Assembly (NCBI GenBank): GCA_934778125.1
Contig: CAKVOF010000016.1
Location: 1 to 26,873 of the forward strand
Length of the DNA stretch: 26,873 nucleotides
Origin: an uncultured Clostridia bacterium
GTDB taxonomy: Bacteria > Bacillota > Clostridia > Christensenellales > UBA1242
Reading direction: 5' to 3'
The position numbers and the translations under genes were made by a program. Below are positions 1-7,335 of this stretch, piece after piece. The notes under the pieces were generated by a model. The model was not told the origin of the DNA and made no database searches. It worked only from the letters and a program-made list of their open reading frames with translations. Position 1 is the first letter of the stretch. Every line of letters begins with the position of its first letter.

Positions 1-335
1 GCTAGTGGTAGTAATAACCATAGAGAACCCGCGATTATGTATAACACAGCTAAAACGGCATTAAGAATTAAGTCTGTGATGCAAAGACCTTTATGCATTT
101 TTTCGTTAGGTTTTTTGCAAATAAATGTTGAAATTATAATAATTGCTACTGATAATAATATGATTAAAATGTAAGACAATTGAATTAACCTATATTCAGG
201 ACCAGACTCCATTCCAGCACTAATTAAATCTTGTATGAGAGCAAGAATATAAATTGAGCCGATGATTAATACTCCTGCAAATGCAATGCTGGTGATAGCA
301 GCGGCAAGTTGCAAACCTCTTTTTGTTTTATTCAT
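1..335 (-). CDS. Small multi-pass membrane protein, 3' end cut by window edge
   Basis: This open frame is too short for a length-filtered ORF list because it runs off the left edge. Reading the minus strand, an ATG at 335-333 follows an AAGGAG ribosome binding site (about 343-349). The protein begins MNKTKRGLQLAAAITSIAFA. About 111 residues are visible, with three hydrophobic segments near residues 10-34, 48-70 and 81-105, separated by short polar loops such as CKKPNEKMHK. I recognise no family. It resembles the 134-residue membrane protein at 18332-18736 in size and layout, but I see no clear sequence match. Function unknown; the coding call itself is well supported by the start, binding site and uninterrupted frame. 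Confidence 0.75.
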   Translation of the reverse strand, partial: MNKTKRGLQLAAAITSIAFAGVLIIGSIYILALIQDLISAGMESGPEYRLIQLSYILIILLSVAIIIISTFICKKPNEKMHKGLCITDLILNAVLAVLYIIAGSLWLLLPL

Positions 336-577
336 TTTTTTCTCCTTTTGTTTTATATATTACAAATTTAACATTATTGTTACAATGTTGTCAACTCAAT
401 GAAAACAATCAAATATTTAATTGTATAAAAACTTGTTACCCCAATTGCGTTATTTAAATTTTACTCAATTTAAAAAGCGAGTTGCCAAATTTTACAAAAC
501 TTATTAATTTATTTGATAATGTGAAAGAAAATAGTTATAATTAAATAGAAATAGAAAAAAATGGAAAAATAAAATAT
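336..577. other. Divergent intergenic region
   Basis: AT-rich spacer between two divergent genes. It holds a plausible promoter for the downstream zinc-ribbon gene (listed separately) and no open frame that I would call. Confidence 0.6.
491..520 (+). promoter_or_regulatory. Putative sigma-A promoter of the zinc-ribbon gene
   Basis: TTTACA at 491-496 and GATAAT at 515-520, 18 nt apart, about 57 nt before the start codon. This is a match by eye only; AT-rich DNA gives such matches by chance. Confidence 0.4.
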
Positions 578-1846
578 ATGTTTTGTCCAAATTGCGGTGT
601 TAAAGTTAATAGTTTAGATGTTTGCCCAATTTGTGGAGCAAATTTAGAAGCATTGCAAAAGTATAGTTTGGTGAAAGATACTCCACCTAAAAACAACTAT
701 GCTAATGTTGCTGTGTTTGCTAGGTCTTTAAATTTAAGGAAAAGAAGCAAAGATGTCAATGATTTTATAAAAGTTCAAAAGGATTATTTGGCAAGGCAAA
801 AAGCAATTGCGGAAGAGATAAAAAGAAAAGAAGAAACCCTTGCAAAACAAAAACGACTATTAGAAGAAAAACAAGAGGAATTAGAAAAGAGTAGAAAAGA
901 GAGCCAAACTAGGGAAGAGAATAAACCAAAACTAGATGATAATAATGAAGATTCACAAGGAGAGTTTGTTCCACTTGCAAAGATTGAACCGCAAAAGGTG
1001 GCAGTGCAAACAAATGCTACTCGCCCGCAATATGCAAACACAAATCAAAGCTCACAAACTGCTATGAGTAAAACATCAATTTCAACTTTTCAAAATACTT
1101 CTCAGACTACTCAGCAAAGAAGTGAGGCTATTCGAAATAACTCGCAAAATCAAATCAATCAAAATTCATTATCTCAGCAATATCAAGACAATCAGCGAAG
1201 ACAACAAAATAATCAACTTCCTAATCAACAAAGACCACAACCAAGACCACCTCAAACTCAACCACAACCTCAGCAAAATTCACCTCAAGAATATGTTCCA
1301 CAGCGGGTAACAGCTCCTGATGATTTTGATATCCCAACAATCAACACCGAAAGCAACGCAACTCAGTTTGGAAAAGAAATTCCAATGGGCGATGCTGTGG
1401 CGGTTAGCAAAAAAGCCGATAATTTGGCAAAAGAGAACAGCAAAAGAATTAATAAACTATCTGCCGATGAGAAAAAACGCAAAAGAAAAAAACGCAAGTT
1501 TTTTGGAATCCTTTCTTTGATTTTTTCAATATTATGCGTGTTTGCGGTAGCGTTCATTTTAATTCAAAAATATTCAACGAGCACGAATGATTTTTTTGTT
1601 AATATAAGATTATTTATGGATCATTATGGCCATTATTTAGTTTGGGGAATTATTGGTGGTGGAACACTTGCCATATTATTCGCCTTAATTCAAGTGATGA
1701 TTGGAGGAAAGAAATTTTCTTGGATTGTGTTTATAATAGTTATAATTTTAGTTGGTGTTTGCATAGGTTATTTATATGGCACAAACAACTTAATTGAACC
1801 TGCTAAAAAATTAATTAATTTTATTACAAACGGATTTAAGGAATAA
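578..1846 (+). CDS. Zinc-ribbon protein with coiled coil, Gln/Asn-rich linker and three C-terminal membrane helices
   Basis: The 422-residue protein opens with a zinc ribbon (C3-x2-C6 ... C16-x2-C19). A charged helical stretch at about 70-115, rich in Lys/Glu, is probably a coiled coil. A long low-complexity linker at about 120-250 is dominated by Gln, Asn, Pro and Ser. A very basic patch (about 295-307) precedes three hydrophobic helices near 308-330, 353-377 and 379-400. The likely topology is a cytosolic ribbon and linker on a membrane anchor. Zinc-ribbon membrane proteins with disordered linkers are common in Clostridia and mostly uncharacterised; a scaffold or sensing role is only a guess. 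The start lacks a strong Shine-Dalgarno sequence; the ATG at 560 upstream stops at once, so 578 is the first usable start. It is monocistronic, with its own terminator after it. Confidence 0.85.
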   Translation: MFCPNCGVKVNSLDVCPICGANLEALQKYSLVKDTPPKNNYANVAVFARSLNLRKRSKDVNDFIKVQKDYLARQKAIAEEIKRKEETLAKQKRLLEEKQEELEKSRKESQTREENKPKLDDNNEDSQGEFVPLAKIEPQKVAVQTNATRPQYANTNQSSQTAMSKTSISTFQNTSQTTQQRSEAIRNNSQNQINQNSLSQQYQDNQRRQQNNQLPNQQRPQPRPPQTQPQPQQNSPQEYVPQRVTAPDDFDIPTINTESNATQFGKEIPMGDAVAVSKKADNLAKENSKRINKLSADEKKRKRKKRKFFGILSLIFSILCVFAVAFILIQKYSTSTNDFFVNIRLFMDHYGHYLVWGIIGGGTLAILFALIQVMIGGKKFSWIVFIIVIILVGVCIGYLYGTNNLIEPAKKLINFITNGFKE

Positions 1847-1877
1847 GTGTATATACAAGTTTGACAATTAATAAAAG

Positions 1878-1910
1878 AACACTTTAATAGGCTAATTAAA
1901 GTGTTTTTTT
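1878..1910 (+). terminator. Intrinsic terminator after the zinc-ribbon gene
   Basis: Perfect 11-bp stem (AACACTTTAAT, 1878-1888, with 1895-1905), 6-nt loop, then a run of T. It sits between convergent genes and the reverse strand is also T-rich after the hairpin, so it may serve both. Confidence 0.85.
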
Positions 1911-1953
1911 ATTAAAAGCAGATTGAAATCTTATTTATAAATTATATTTGTAT

Positions 1954-2949
1954 CTATTTAATTTTGCTATCAAGCGTTTTTAAAAGTTCATTAGTTTCGC
2001 TATCGATTCCTTGAAAATCTATATGTGAAATATAATATTTTTCAATTTCCAAATGCTTAGATTTTGCATCTTCTAAGGATTTAATGGCATTTGATATTGC
2101 GTTATCAATTTCTTTTTGATTTGCTTTTATTTGTTTCGTTGGAAAAATGCAGTCTTTTCTTTTTATTAATTTATCAATTTCTTTAATATAAATTGCATCA
2201 GTTGAAGTTGGATTTAATAGATTTTTAAAATCGATAGTATCATAACCAAAATCAACCAAAATGCCCTTTAATTTATTGAAAGTTAGTTCGTTTAATAGTT
2301 GATTATTTGAAACATACAAGATGTCGGAATAGTTTTGATTTATAAAATCTGAGTCAGTTTTTTCAAACACATTTAAAAATAATTCTCTACACATTCCTTT
2401 TTTGCTTAAGCGATTAAAATTATATTTGGCTAATATTTTATTAATCTCATTATTGACTAAATCATCAGAAATATATTCTTGCAAAAGAATATTATTAGTT
2501 TTATATAAATTTCCTGCGATTCCAAGATAGTTATAAGCTATCTTAAAGTGGTTAGATTTTTCTTCAGTTAGTTTTGAAAGCACATCTTTGCAAGATAAAA
2601 TGTCATCTTTAATATAATTACCAAGATTAATTATTCTATCAGTTATTCCGATTATTTTAGGATTAGATAAATGTGGAGCAGTTCCATCAACAATGGCAAT
2701 GTTTTTGCTCACAATTCTCACGCCATCAAGGCTGGCACTGTCTGAAGAACAATAAAAGCATTCAACTTCTTCTCCTTTAAATAAGAAATGCTTTGCAACC
2801 TTTTTCATAAGTGTGCTTTTGCCAGTTCCTGGGCCACCTTTTAGAATATATAAGAAAGATTCTTTTGAATTATCAATAATATTATTAAATAGGTTATAAA
2901 AACCTAAACTTGTGTTTGCACCTGCAAAATATTTTTTTATGTTTTCCAT
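1954..2949 (-). CDS. P-loop ATPase of the PRK06851 type
   Basis: The 331-residue protein has a Walker A motif, GGPGTGKST, at about 38-46. It also carries the conserved strings CSSDSASLDGVRI (67-79) and IAIVDGTAPH (84-93), which I associate with the PRK06851 family of clostridial/bacillar ATPases of unknown role. Those proteins, as I recall them, contain two similar P-loop halves. Here the second half keeps the C-terminal signature (AKSKH...EKYY...DF, about 294-312) but I find no second Walker A, so the second site looks lost. No Shine-Dalgarno sequence precedes the ATG at 2949. A promoter-like element ends only a few bases upstream, so the mRNA may be leaderless. It is divergent from the dipicolinate operon, which weakly hints at a sporulation role. 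Confidence 0.8.
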   Translation of the reverse strand: MENIKKYFAGANTSLGFYNLFNNIIDNSKESFLYILKGGPGTGKSTLMKKVAKHFLFKGEEVECFYCSSDSASLDGVRIVSKNIAIVDGTAPHLSNPKIIGITDRIINLGNYIKDDILSCKDVLSKLTEEKSNHFKIAYNYLGIAGNLYKTNNILLQEYISDDLVNNEINKILAKYNFNRLSKKGMCRELFLNVFEKTDSDFINQNYSDILYVSNNQLLNELTFNKLKGILVDFGYDTIDFKNLLNPTSTDAIYIKEIDKLIKRKDCIFPTKQIKANQKEIDNAISNAIKSLEDAKSKHLEIEKYYISHIDFQGIDSETNELLKTLDSKIK

Positions 2950-2953
2950 ATTG

Positions 2954-2982
2954 TGTTATATGAAAAATTGCTTTTAATTGTG
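2954..2982 (-). promoter_or_regulatory. Possible mother-cell sigma (sigK/sigE-like) promoter of the ATPase gene
   Basis: On the minus strand CACA (2982-2979) lies 16 nt before CATATAACA (2962-2954). The known Bacillus sigK pattern is mACm, about 16 nt, CATAnnnTA. The match is short and imperfect at the end; a sigma-A reading (TATAAC, 2960-2955, with a poor -35) is the alternative. Confidence 0.25.
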
Positions 2983-2986
2983 AGTT

Positions 2987-3018
2987 TATTGGTTTGCTTT
3001 TAACCAATATTTTTTTTT
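2987..3018 (+). other. Terminator-like hairpin plus T9 upstream of dpaA
   Basis: TATTGGTT (2987-2994) pairs perfectly with AACCAATA (3002-3009) and is followed by nine T. It lies about 20 nt before the dpaA ribosome binding site with no plus-strand gene before it, so what it would terminate is unclear. It overlaps the putative -35 of the dpaA promoter. Confidence 0.5.
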
Positions 3019-3030
3019 GCTCATATAGAT
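3002..3030 (+). promoter_or_regulatory. Possible sigK-like promoter of the dipicolinate operon
   Basis: AACC (3002-3005), 16 nt, then CATATAGAT (3022-3030), placing a start near 3037 just before the AAGGAG at 3038. In B. subtilis the spoVF operon is transcribed by sigK, so the location fits; the match (CATA exact, trailing TA not exact) is modest. Confidence 0.3.
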
Positions 3031-3049
3031 TTTTAGTAAGGAGATGAAT

Positions 3050-3805
3050 ATGAGATTTTTTATTGATGTTTCAGACAAACGAAATTTAGTTGTGAAGCAA
3101 ACATTAGGTAATTTAGGTTATGAAACAAAGGTGTATGATGAAAAAAAATTAGAATATAAAAACACAGATGTTTTAGTTTTTTCGCCAGCGAAAAAGTTTT
3201 TGCCTTTAGAAGTTGAAAGTTTACCAAACGATATAATACTTTTTGCAGGAGCAAGTATTGAAAAATATAAAGATGTTATTAAAAGAAAAAATATAAAATA
3301 CATAAACATTATGGATGATGAAATTTTCACAATTAAAAATGCAAACTTAACTGCTGAAGGTGTGCTTGCACTAATTCTGGAAAAAAGTGAACGCTCTATT
3401 TTCAAAAATAAAGTATTGCTTTTAGGATCGGGAAGAATAACAAAAGCATGTGCTATGCTTTTTGCAAAACTTGGTGTGAAATATGCAATTGCTTCTTATA
3501 CTTTCGAAGATTATCAAAAATGTTATAGCTTTTGTGATGAGTGTTATCTAAAAGAAGAGTGGGTGAATGCCTTAAATGAATTTGATGTTGTTGTTAACAC
3601 TCGACCATTTAAATTTATCGATGAGAAAACAATTAACAAATTTGCAAAGAACACGATTTTAATTGAAACTGCATCGGTGGATTGCTTAGATTCTAGTTTG
3701 GTTAAAAACTTTACTTTTGTTCATGCACCAGCATTGCCGATGAGATATGCATCACAAACGGCAGGTGAATATATGACTGAAAGAATATTAAAGGAGATTG
3801 AATAA
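3050..3805 (+). CDS. dpaA: Dipicolinate synthase subunit A
   Basis: With DpaB this protein makes dipicolinate from dihydrodipicolinate in the mother cell; the product loads the spore core with calcium. The family marks are an N-terminal Rossmann-like part, NANLTAEG (about 95-102), a nucleotide-binding loop LLLGSGRITKACA (about 120-132) and the C-terminal ALPMRYASQTAGEY. At about 251 residues it is shorter than B. subtilis SpoVFA (about 297), mainly in the N-terminal domain. I chose the ATG at 3050 because an ATG at 3044 directly abuts the AAGGAG (3038-3043), whereas 3050 is 6 nt away; the difference is two residues. First gene of dpaA-dpaB-dapA, with the stop overlapping the dpaB start (TAATG). 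Confidence 0.92.
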   Translation: MRFFIDVSDKRNLVVKQTLGNLGYETKVYDEKKLEYKNTDVLVFSPAKKFLPLEVESLPNDIILFAGASIEKYKDVIKRKNIKYINIMDDEIFTIKNANLTAEGVLALILEKSERSIFKNKVLLLGSGRITKACAMLFAKLGVKYAIASYTFEDYQKCYSFCDECYLKEEWVNALNEFDVVVNTRPFKFIDEKTINKFAKNTILIETASVDCLDSSLVKNFTFVHAPALPMRYASQTAGEYMTERILKEIE

Positions 3806-4383
3806 TGCTTAAAAATATAGGTTTTGCTATAACTGGTTCTTTTTGTACGCACGATAAAATATTAGCGCAAGTTAAGGCGTTAGTGGAAAAGGGTTATAAT
3901 GTGTTGCCAATTATAACGAATAGTGTTAAAGAAACAAACACTAGATTTGGAGATGCTAAAGACTTTATAAAAAAACTAGAAGATATAACGGGTAATAGCG
4001 TGGTTGATAGCTTGGTTAGTGCGGAGCCAATAGGACCAAATAACTTAATAGATATAATGCTTATTGCTCCTTGCACGGGTAACACATTGAGTAAAATTGC
4101 GAACGCTATAACTGATAATGCGGTAACAATGGTTGCAAAATCACACATGCGAAATAATAAGCCAGTTGTGATCGGAATATCCTCAAATGATGCACTTGGA
4201 ATAAATGCAATCAACCTTGGAAAATTAATTGCAATGAAAAATATTTATTTTGTTCCTTTTGGGCAAGACGATGCTATAAAAAAACCAAAATCGTTGATTG
4301 CTGATTGGAGCTTAATTGAAGATACTCTAATTCAAGCATATGAAAATAAACAAATTCAGCCAATGTTATTAAAGGGGGAGTGA
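3805..4383 (+). CDS. dpaB: Dipicolinate synthase subunit B (flavoprotein fold)
   Basis: The 192-residue partner of DpaA belongs to the flavoprotein (PpcD-like) family, close in length to B. subtilis SpoVFB (about 200). Visible marks are the N-terminal GFAITGSFCTHDKIL (6-20), the cofactor-pocket strings IAPCTGNTLSKIANAITDNA (about 88-107) and SSNDALG (about 126-132). It starts within the dpaA stop codon, with AAGGAG at 3791-3796, 8 nt before the ATG, so the two subunits are probably translationally coupled. The next gene, dapA, starts 1 nt after its stop. Together they set up flow from aspartate semialdehyde and pyruvate to dipicolinate. Confidence 0.92.
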   Translation: MLKNIGFAITGSFCTHDKILAQVKALVEKGYNVLPIITNSVKETNTRFGDAKDFIKKLEDITGNSVVDSLVSAEPIGPNNLIDIMLIAPCTGNTLSKIANAITDNAVTMVAKSHMRNNKPVVIGISSNDALGINAINLGKLIAMKNIYFVPFGQDDAIKKPKSLIADWSLIEDTLIQAYENKQIQPMLLKGE

Positions 4384-4384
4384 T

Positions 4385-5257
4385 ATGATTTTTAAAGGAT
4401 ATGCACCTGCAATAGTAACACCTTTTACTAAAAGTGGAAAGGTTAATTATAATGTGTTTAAAAAGTTGATTGATTTTCAAATCGAAAATGGTGCAAGGGC
4501 AATCGTGTTTTTAGGAACAACTGGGGAATCGGCAACATTAACGCAAAAAGAACGAGAAGAAGTGGTGGATTTTGCTGTTGAATATGTTGATCATAGAGTG
4601 CCTGTTATTGTTGGAGCTGGAAGCAACTGCACAAAAACTGCAATAGAAAACAGCAGGAAATTTGAAAAACTGGGTGCTGATTGTTTGTTGCACGTGACTC
4701 CTTATTATAATAAATGCACACAAAAGGGTTTAATTGAACATTATTCTGCAATTGCGAAGGCGGTTGATATACCGATTATTTTGTATTCTGTTCCATCAAG
4801 AACTGGGGTTAATATTCAGCCTGAAACAGTTAAAGCGTTAAGTGAAATTGATAACATTGTTGGAATAAAAGAAGCAAGTGGAAATATAAGTCAAATAAGC
4901 GAAATTAGAAGGCTTTGTGATGAAGATTTTGCTATATATAGTGGTGATGATGGATTAACCGTTCCAATACTTAGTGTTGGTGGTGCTGGAGTTATAAGCG
5001 TTGTGGGAAATGCATTGCCAAAATATATGACCGCAATTTGCGATAACTACTTTCTAGGAAACATAGACTATTCAAAGGAGCTTCAATTAGCATTAAACCC
5101 ATTAATTAAGTTGATGTTTGCTGAGGTTAATCCAATTCCAATTAAATACGCTATGAAACTTGTTGGATTCGATTGCGGAATTCCAAAGTTGCCTTTAACC
5201 GAAGCCACAAAACCGATTAAAATAAAAATCAGAAATATGATTAAAGAGTTCCTTTAA
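4385..5257 (+). CDS. dapA: 4-hydroxy-tetrahydrodipicolinate synthase
   Basis: It condenses pyruvate with aspartate semialdehyde, giving the precursor used both for lysine/diaminopimelate and, by DpaAB, for dipicolinate. The 290-residue length is standard. The class I aldolase (beta/alpha)8 marks are all present: GTTGES at 44-49, Tyr134 in LYSVPSRTG, Arg139, and the Schiff-base lysine K162 in GIKEASG. The usual Asn in LYNVP is Ser here. It is the last gene of the operon, with a GGGGGAG binding site (4374-4380) inside the end of dpaB. Coupling to dpaAB resembles the B. subtilis spoVF-asd-dapG-dapA cluster and suggests sporulation-time supply; a second housekeeping dapA elsewhere is possible. 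Confidence 0.95.
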   Translation: MIFKGYAPAIVTPFTKSGKVNYNVFKKLIDFQIENGARAIVFLGTTGESATLTQKEREEVVDFAVEYVDHRVPVIVGAGSNCTKTAIENSRKFEKLGADCLLHVTPYYNKCTQKGLIEHYSAIAKAVDIPIILYSVPSRTGVNIQPETVKALSEIDNIVGIKEASGNISQISEIRRLCDEDFAIYSGDDGLTVPILSVGGAGVISVVGNALPKYMTAICDNYFLGNIDYSKELQLALNPLIKLMFAEVNPIPIKYAMKLVGFDCGIPKLPLTEATKPIKIKIRNMIKEFL

Positions 5258-5269
5258 AAATTGATGGTA

Positions 5270-5314
5270 AAAAAGGTTGAAAAATAACCGATATGGTTAA
5301 AATTCAACCTTTTT
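5270..5314. terminator. Bidirectional intrinsic terminator
   Basis: AAAAAGGTTGAA (5270-5281) pairs with TTCAACCTTTTT (5303-5314); the loop can form a small inner hairpin. A/T runs flank both sides, serving dapA and the convergent transporter gene. Confidence 0.85.
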
Positions 5315-5317
5315 AAT

Positions 5318-6469
5318 TTAAAACTTCTTGGTGTTGTGCATTGTTGGGGTGTAGGGCTTATCAAAATCAATTATGAATTGATATTTGCGTTTGCCTAAAA
5401 TGTTTTCACTTAAGTATGCTTGAACTTCTGACTTCTTTAGAGTTAAGTCAAATGGAACAACGATTTCTAAAATTATAATATCCTTATGTTTTTGATGAAC
5501 TATTCTAAAATTTGTGATAGTTAAGTTGTCATATTTTTTAGAAAGCAGGTTGTTTATTCTATTTTTCATTTCTTTTTCTTCAATGTCGTTTATCTCTACT
5601 GGATCAACATGCAAAGTTAGATGTATATCATATCTTTCACCAAACTCGCGTTCTATTTGTGAAACTTTATCATAGATTTCCATAACTGGAATAGTTGAAT
5701 CAACTAATATATGAGCCACAACAAAATTTTTATTTGTTCCATATGAATGAACCATAATATCGTGGATCCCAAGTACAATAGAATAGTCGTTAAGTTTTGT
5801 TTTAATATCAAAAACGAATTGTTCTTGAGCTCTTTCACCAATGAGAGGGGAAACAATTTCTAATATTAATTTAATACTTGAATAAATAATAATCAACGCC
5901 AAAATAACCCCGAAATAGCCTTCCAAGTTGATTTTCCAAATATTATAAATTATGATTGAAATTAAAACTATAAATGTGCCAATGGAATCAAATCTAGAGT
6001 CTTGAATTAACCCTTTTATTGCTAAAGATTTTAGCTTTTTATTTTTACTAATATAATAAATCTGCATCAAGATTTTAACTAATATTGAGAGTACTAAAAC
6101 AACATATAAAACCCATGATATTGATAATGTTTCTGGCTTAAGTATTTTTTCGATAGAAGTTTTACAAAGTAGTATTCCAATAAATAAAATAAAAATAGAA
6201 ATAAAAAGCCCGCCCACATATTCAAACCTCGCATAACCATATGGGTGCTTTGAGTTGGCTGGTTTTCCAGATGTTTTGAAACTGAAAATCATAAGAATGC
6301 TATTGGCAGTGTCGGATAAATTATTAATAGCATCTGTTATGGTGGTTATGCTGTTAGCGATTAATCCAATTGTGAATTTTACTATAAAAAGAAAAATATT
6401 TGAGCATAGACCCCAAAAACCTACATTTAATCCTTCTTTTTTTCTATAATCTTGTGTTGTGTTATCCAT
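5318..6469 (-). CDS. Cation diffusion facilitator (CDF) metal efflux transporter
   Basis: 383 residues with six hydrophobic helices in the first ~210 residues and a cytosolic C-terminal domain containing the usual ferredoxin-like half (HDIMVHSYG, then HLTLHVDP). The CDF signature is clear: TDAINNLSD in TM2 (45-53), HPYGYAR at 75-81, and QDSRFDSIGT in TM5. The metal-site pattern is N49xxxD53 in TM2 and D157xxxD161 in TM5, which lacks the His of zinc-type CDFs and fits better with Mn/Fe-type members. It should act as a homodimeric proton antiporter in the cytoplasmic membrane. The C-terminal part is longer than average, with a second repeat-like stretch after residue 290. Binding site AAAGGG precedes the ATG. 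Single gene, convergent with dapA. Confidence 0.9.
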   Translation of the reverse strand: MDNTTQDYRKKEGLNVGFWGLCSNIFLFIVKFTIGLIANSITTITDAINNLSDTANSILMIFSFKTSGKPANSKHPYGYARFEYVGGLFISIFILFIGILLCKTSIEKILKPETLSISWVLYVVLVLSILVKILMQIYYISKNKKLKSLAIKGLIQDSRFDSIGTFIVLISIIIYNIWKINLEGYFGVILALIIIYSSIKLILEIVSPLIGERAQEQFVFDIKTKLNDYSIVLGIHDIMVHSYGTNKNFVVAHILVDSTIPVMEIYDKVSQIEREFGERYDIHLTLHVDPVEINDIEEKEMKNRINNLLSKKYDNLTITNFRIVHQKHKDIIILEIVVPFDLTLKKSEVQAYLSENILGKRKYQFIIDFDKPYTPTMHNTKKF

Positions 6470-6555
6470 TGTGCAACCCTTTTTAAATATGAGTTATTAT
6501 ACATTTAACTTGAGTTAAAATCAAACGTATGTTTATATATTCTATGCTTTTTATT

Positions 6556-6583
6556 TTGAAATTGTGGCAAAATGTGATATCAT
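6556..6583 (+). promoter_or_regulatory. Putative promoter of rdgB
   Basis: TTGAAA (6556-6561), 16 nt, TATCAT (6578-6583) preceded by TGA as an extended -10. Start expected near 6590, so the ATG at 6564 lies inside the promoter and cannot be the start. Confidence 0.6.
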
Positions 6584-6605
6584 TGCTTTAAATTTGGAGG
6601 GTTAT

Positions 6606-7199
6606 ATGAAAACGTTGGTTTTGGCTAGTTCAAACGAACATAAAGTTAAAGAGTTTAAGAAAATATTGAACGATTTTAATATTATCACAATGAAAGAAAT
6701 TGGATTTAATGATGATATTGAAGAGAATGGTGAAACTGCGAGAGAAAATGCATTGATTAAGGCCGAAGCTATTCATAAATTTTGTGAAGCTCAAGGGCTT
6801 AAATATTATGTTGTGGCAGATGACACTGGCCTATGCGTTAATGCCCTTAATGGTGCGCCAGGCGTTTATAGTGCTAGATATGCTGGAGGGCACGGCAATA
6901 GTGAGGCAAATAGAAATAAAGTTTTAAAAGAATTGGAAGGTAAAGCTGATAGAAGTGCATATTTTAATTGTGCTATTGCACTTATTTCTCCGAATGGTAG
7001 GGCAATTGAAGTTGAAGGGCAAACTGATGGTGTTATAACTGCAAAACCTGAGGGCGATAATGGATTCGGTTATGATTCAATCTTCTTTTCAAATGATTTG
7101 GGCAAAACGTTTGCGGTTGCTAGCGAGGAAGAAAAAAATAGTGTTTCGCATCGTGGAAGGGCTTTGGAAAAATTGTTAAAAGAAATTGATAATATTTAA
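6606..7199 (+). CDS. rdgB: XTP/dITP pyrophosphatase (non-canonical purine NTPase)
   Basis: It hydrolyses ITP, dITP and XTP to monophosphates, keeping deaminated purines out of DNA and RNA. With the start at 6606 the protein has 197 residues, the usual family length, and begins MKTLVLASSNEHKVKEF, the canonical HAM1/RdgB N-terminus. Other marks are VADDTGLCV (metal-binding D72/D73), GAPGVYSARYAG, GFGYDSIF and the C-terminal SHRGRALEKL. I reject the longer frame from 6564 because its extra residues are unlike the family, and TGGAGGG (6595-6601) sits right before 6606. Monocistronic with its own promoter and terminator. Confidence 0.95.
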   Translation: MKTLVLASSNEHKVKEFKKILNDFNIITMKEIGFNDDIEENGETARENALIKAEAIHKFCEAQGLKYYVVADDTGLCVNALNGAPGVYSARYAGGHGNSEANRNKVLKELEGKADRSAYFNCAIALISPNGRAIEVEGQTDGVITAKPEGDNGFGYDSIFFSNDLGKTFAVASEEEKNSVSHRGRALEKLLKEIDNI

Positions 7200-7222
7200 C
7201 ATTAATTTACTTGTGTATTAAA

Positions 7223-7257
7223 AAGTGATGAAATAGTGGTTCATCACTTATTTTTTT
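7223..7257 (+). terminator. Intrinsic terminator of rdgB
   Basis: AAGTGATGAA (7223-7232) with TTCATCACTT (7240-7249), perfect 10 bp, followed by T7. Confidence 0.9.
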
Positions 7258-7269
7258 GTGTTTATATAA

Positions 7270-7298
7270 TTGCAATTTATGTTAAAATATGGTATAAA
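7270..7298 (+). promoter_or_regulatory. Promoter of serS
   Basis: TTGCAA (7270-7275), 17 nt, TATAAA (7293-7298). The leader to the ATG is only about 30 nt, too short for a T-box. Confidence 0.65.
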
Positions 7299-7335
7299 TT
7301 AACCAATAAATTGTTTACTTTAAAGAAGGTGAAGT

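Noticed and set aside
784..1041. Antisense open frame in the zinc-ribbon gene (and similar Ser/Phe-rich antisense frames elsewhere)
   Set aside because: These mirror Lys/Glu-rich coding DNA on the other strand and have no binding sites.
6564..6605. Upstream start for rdgB
   Set aside because: Lies within the promoter, lacks a binding site, and adds residues not found in the family.
7299..7335. T-box riboswitch before serS
   Set aside because: The promoter leaves a leader of only about 30 nt.
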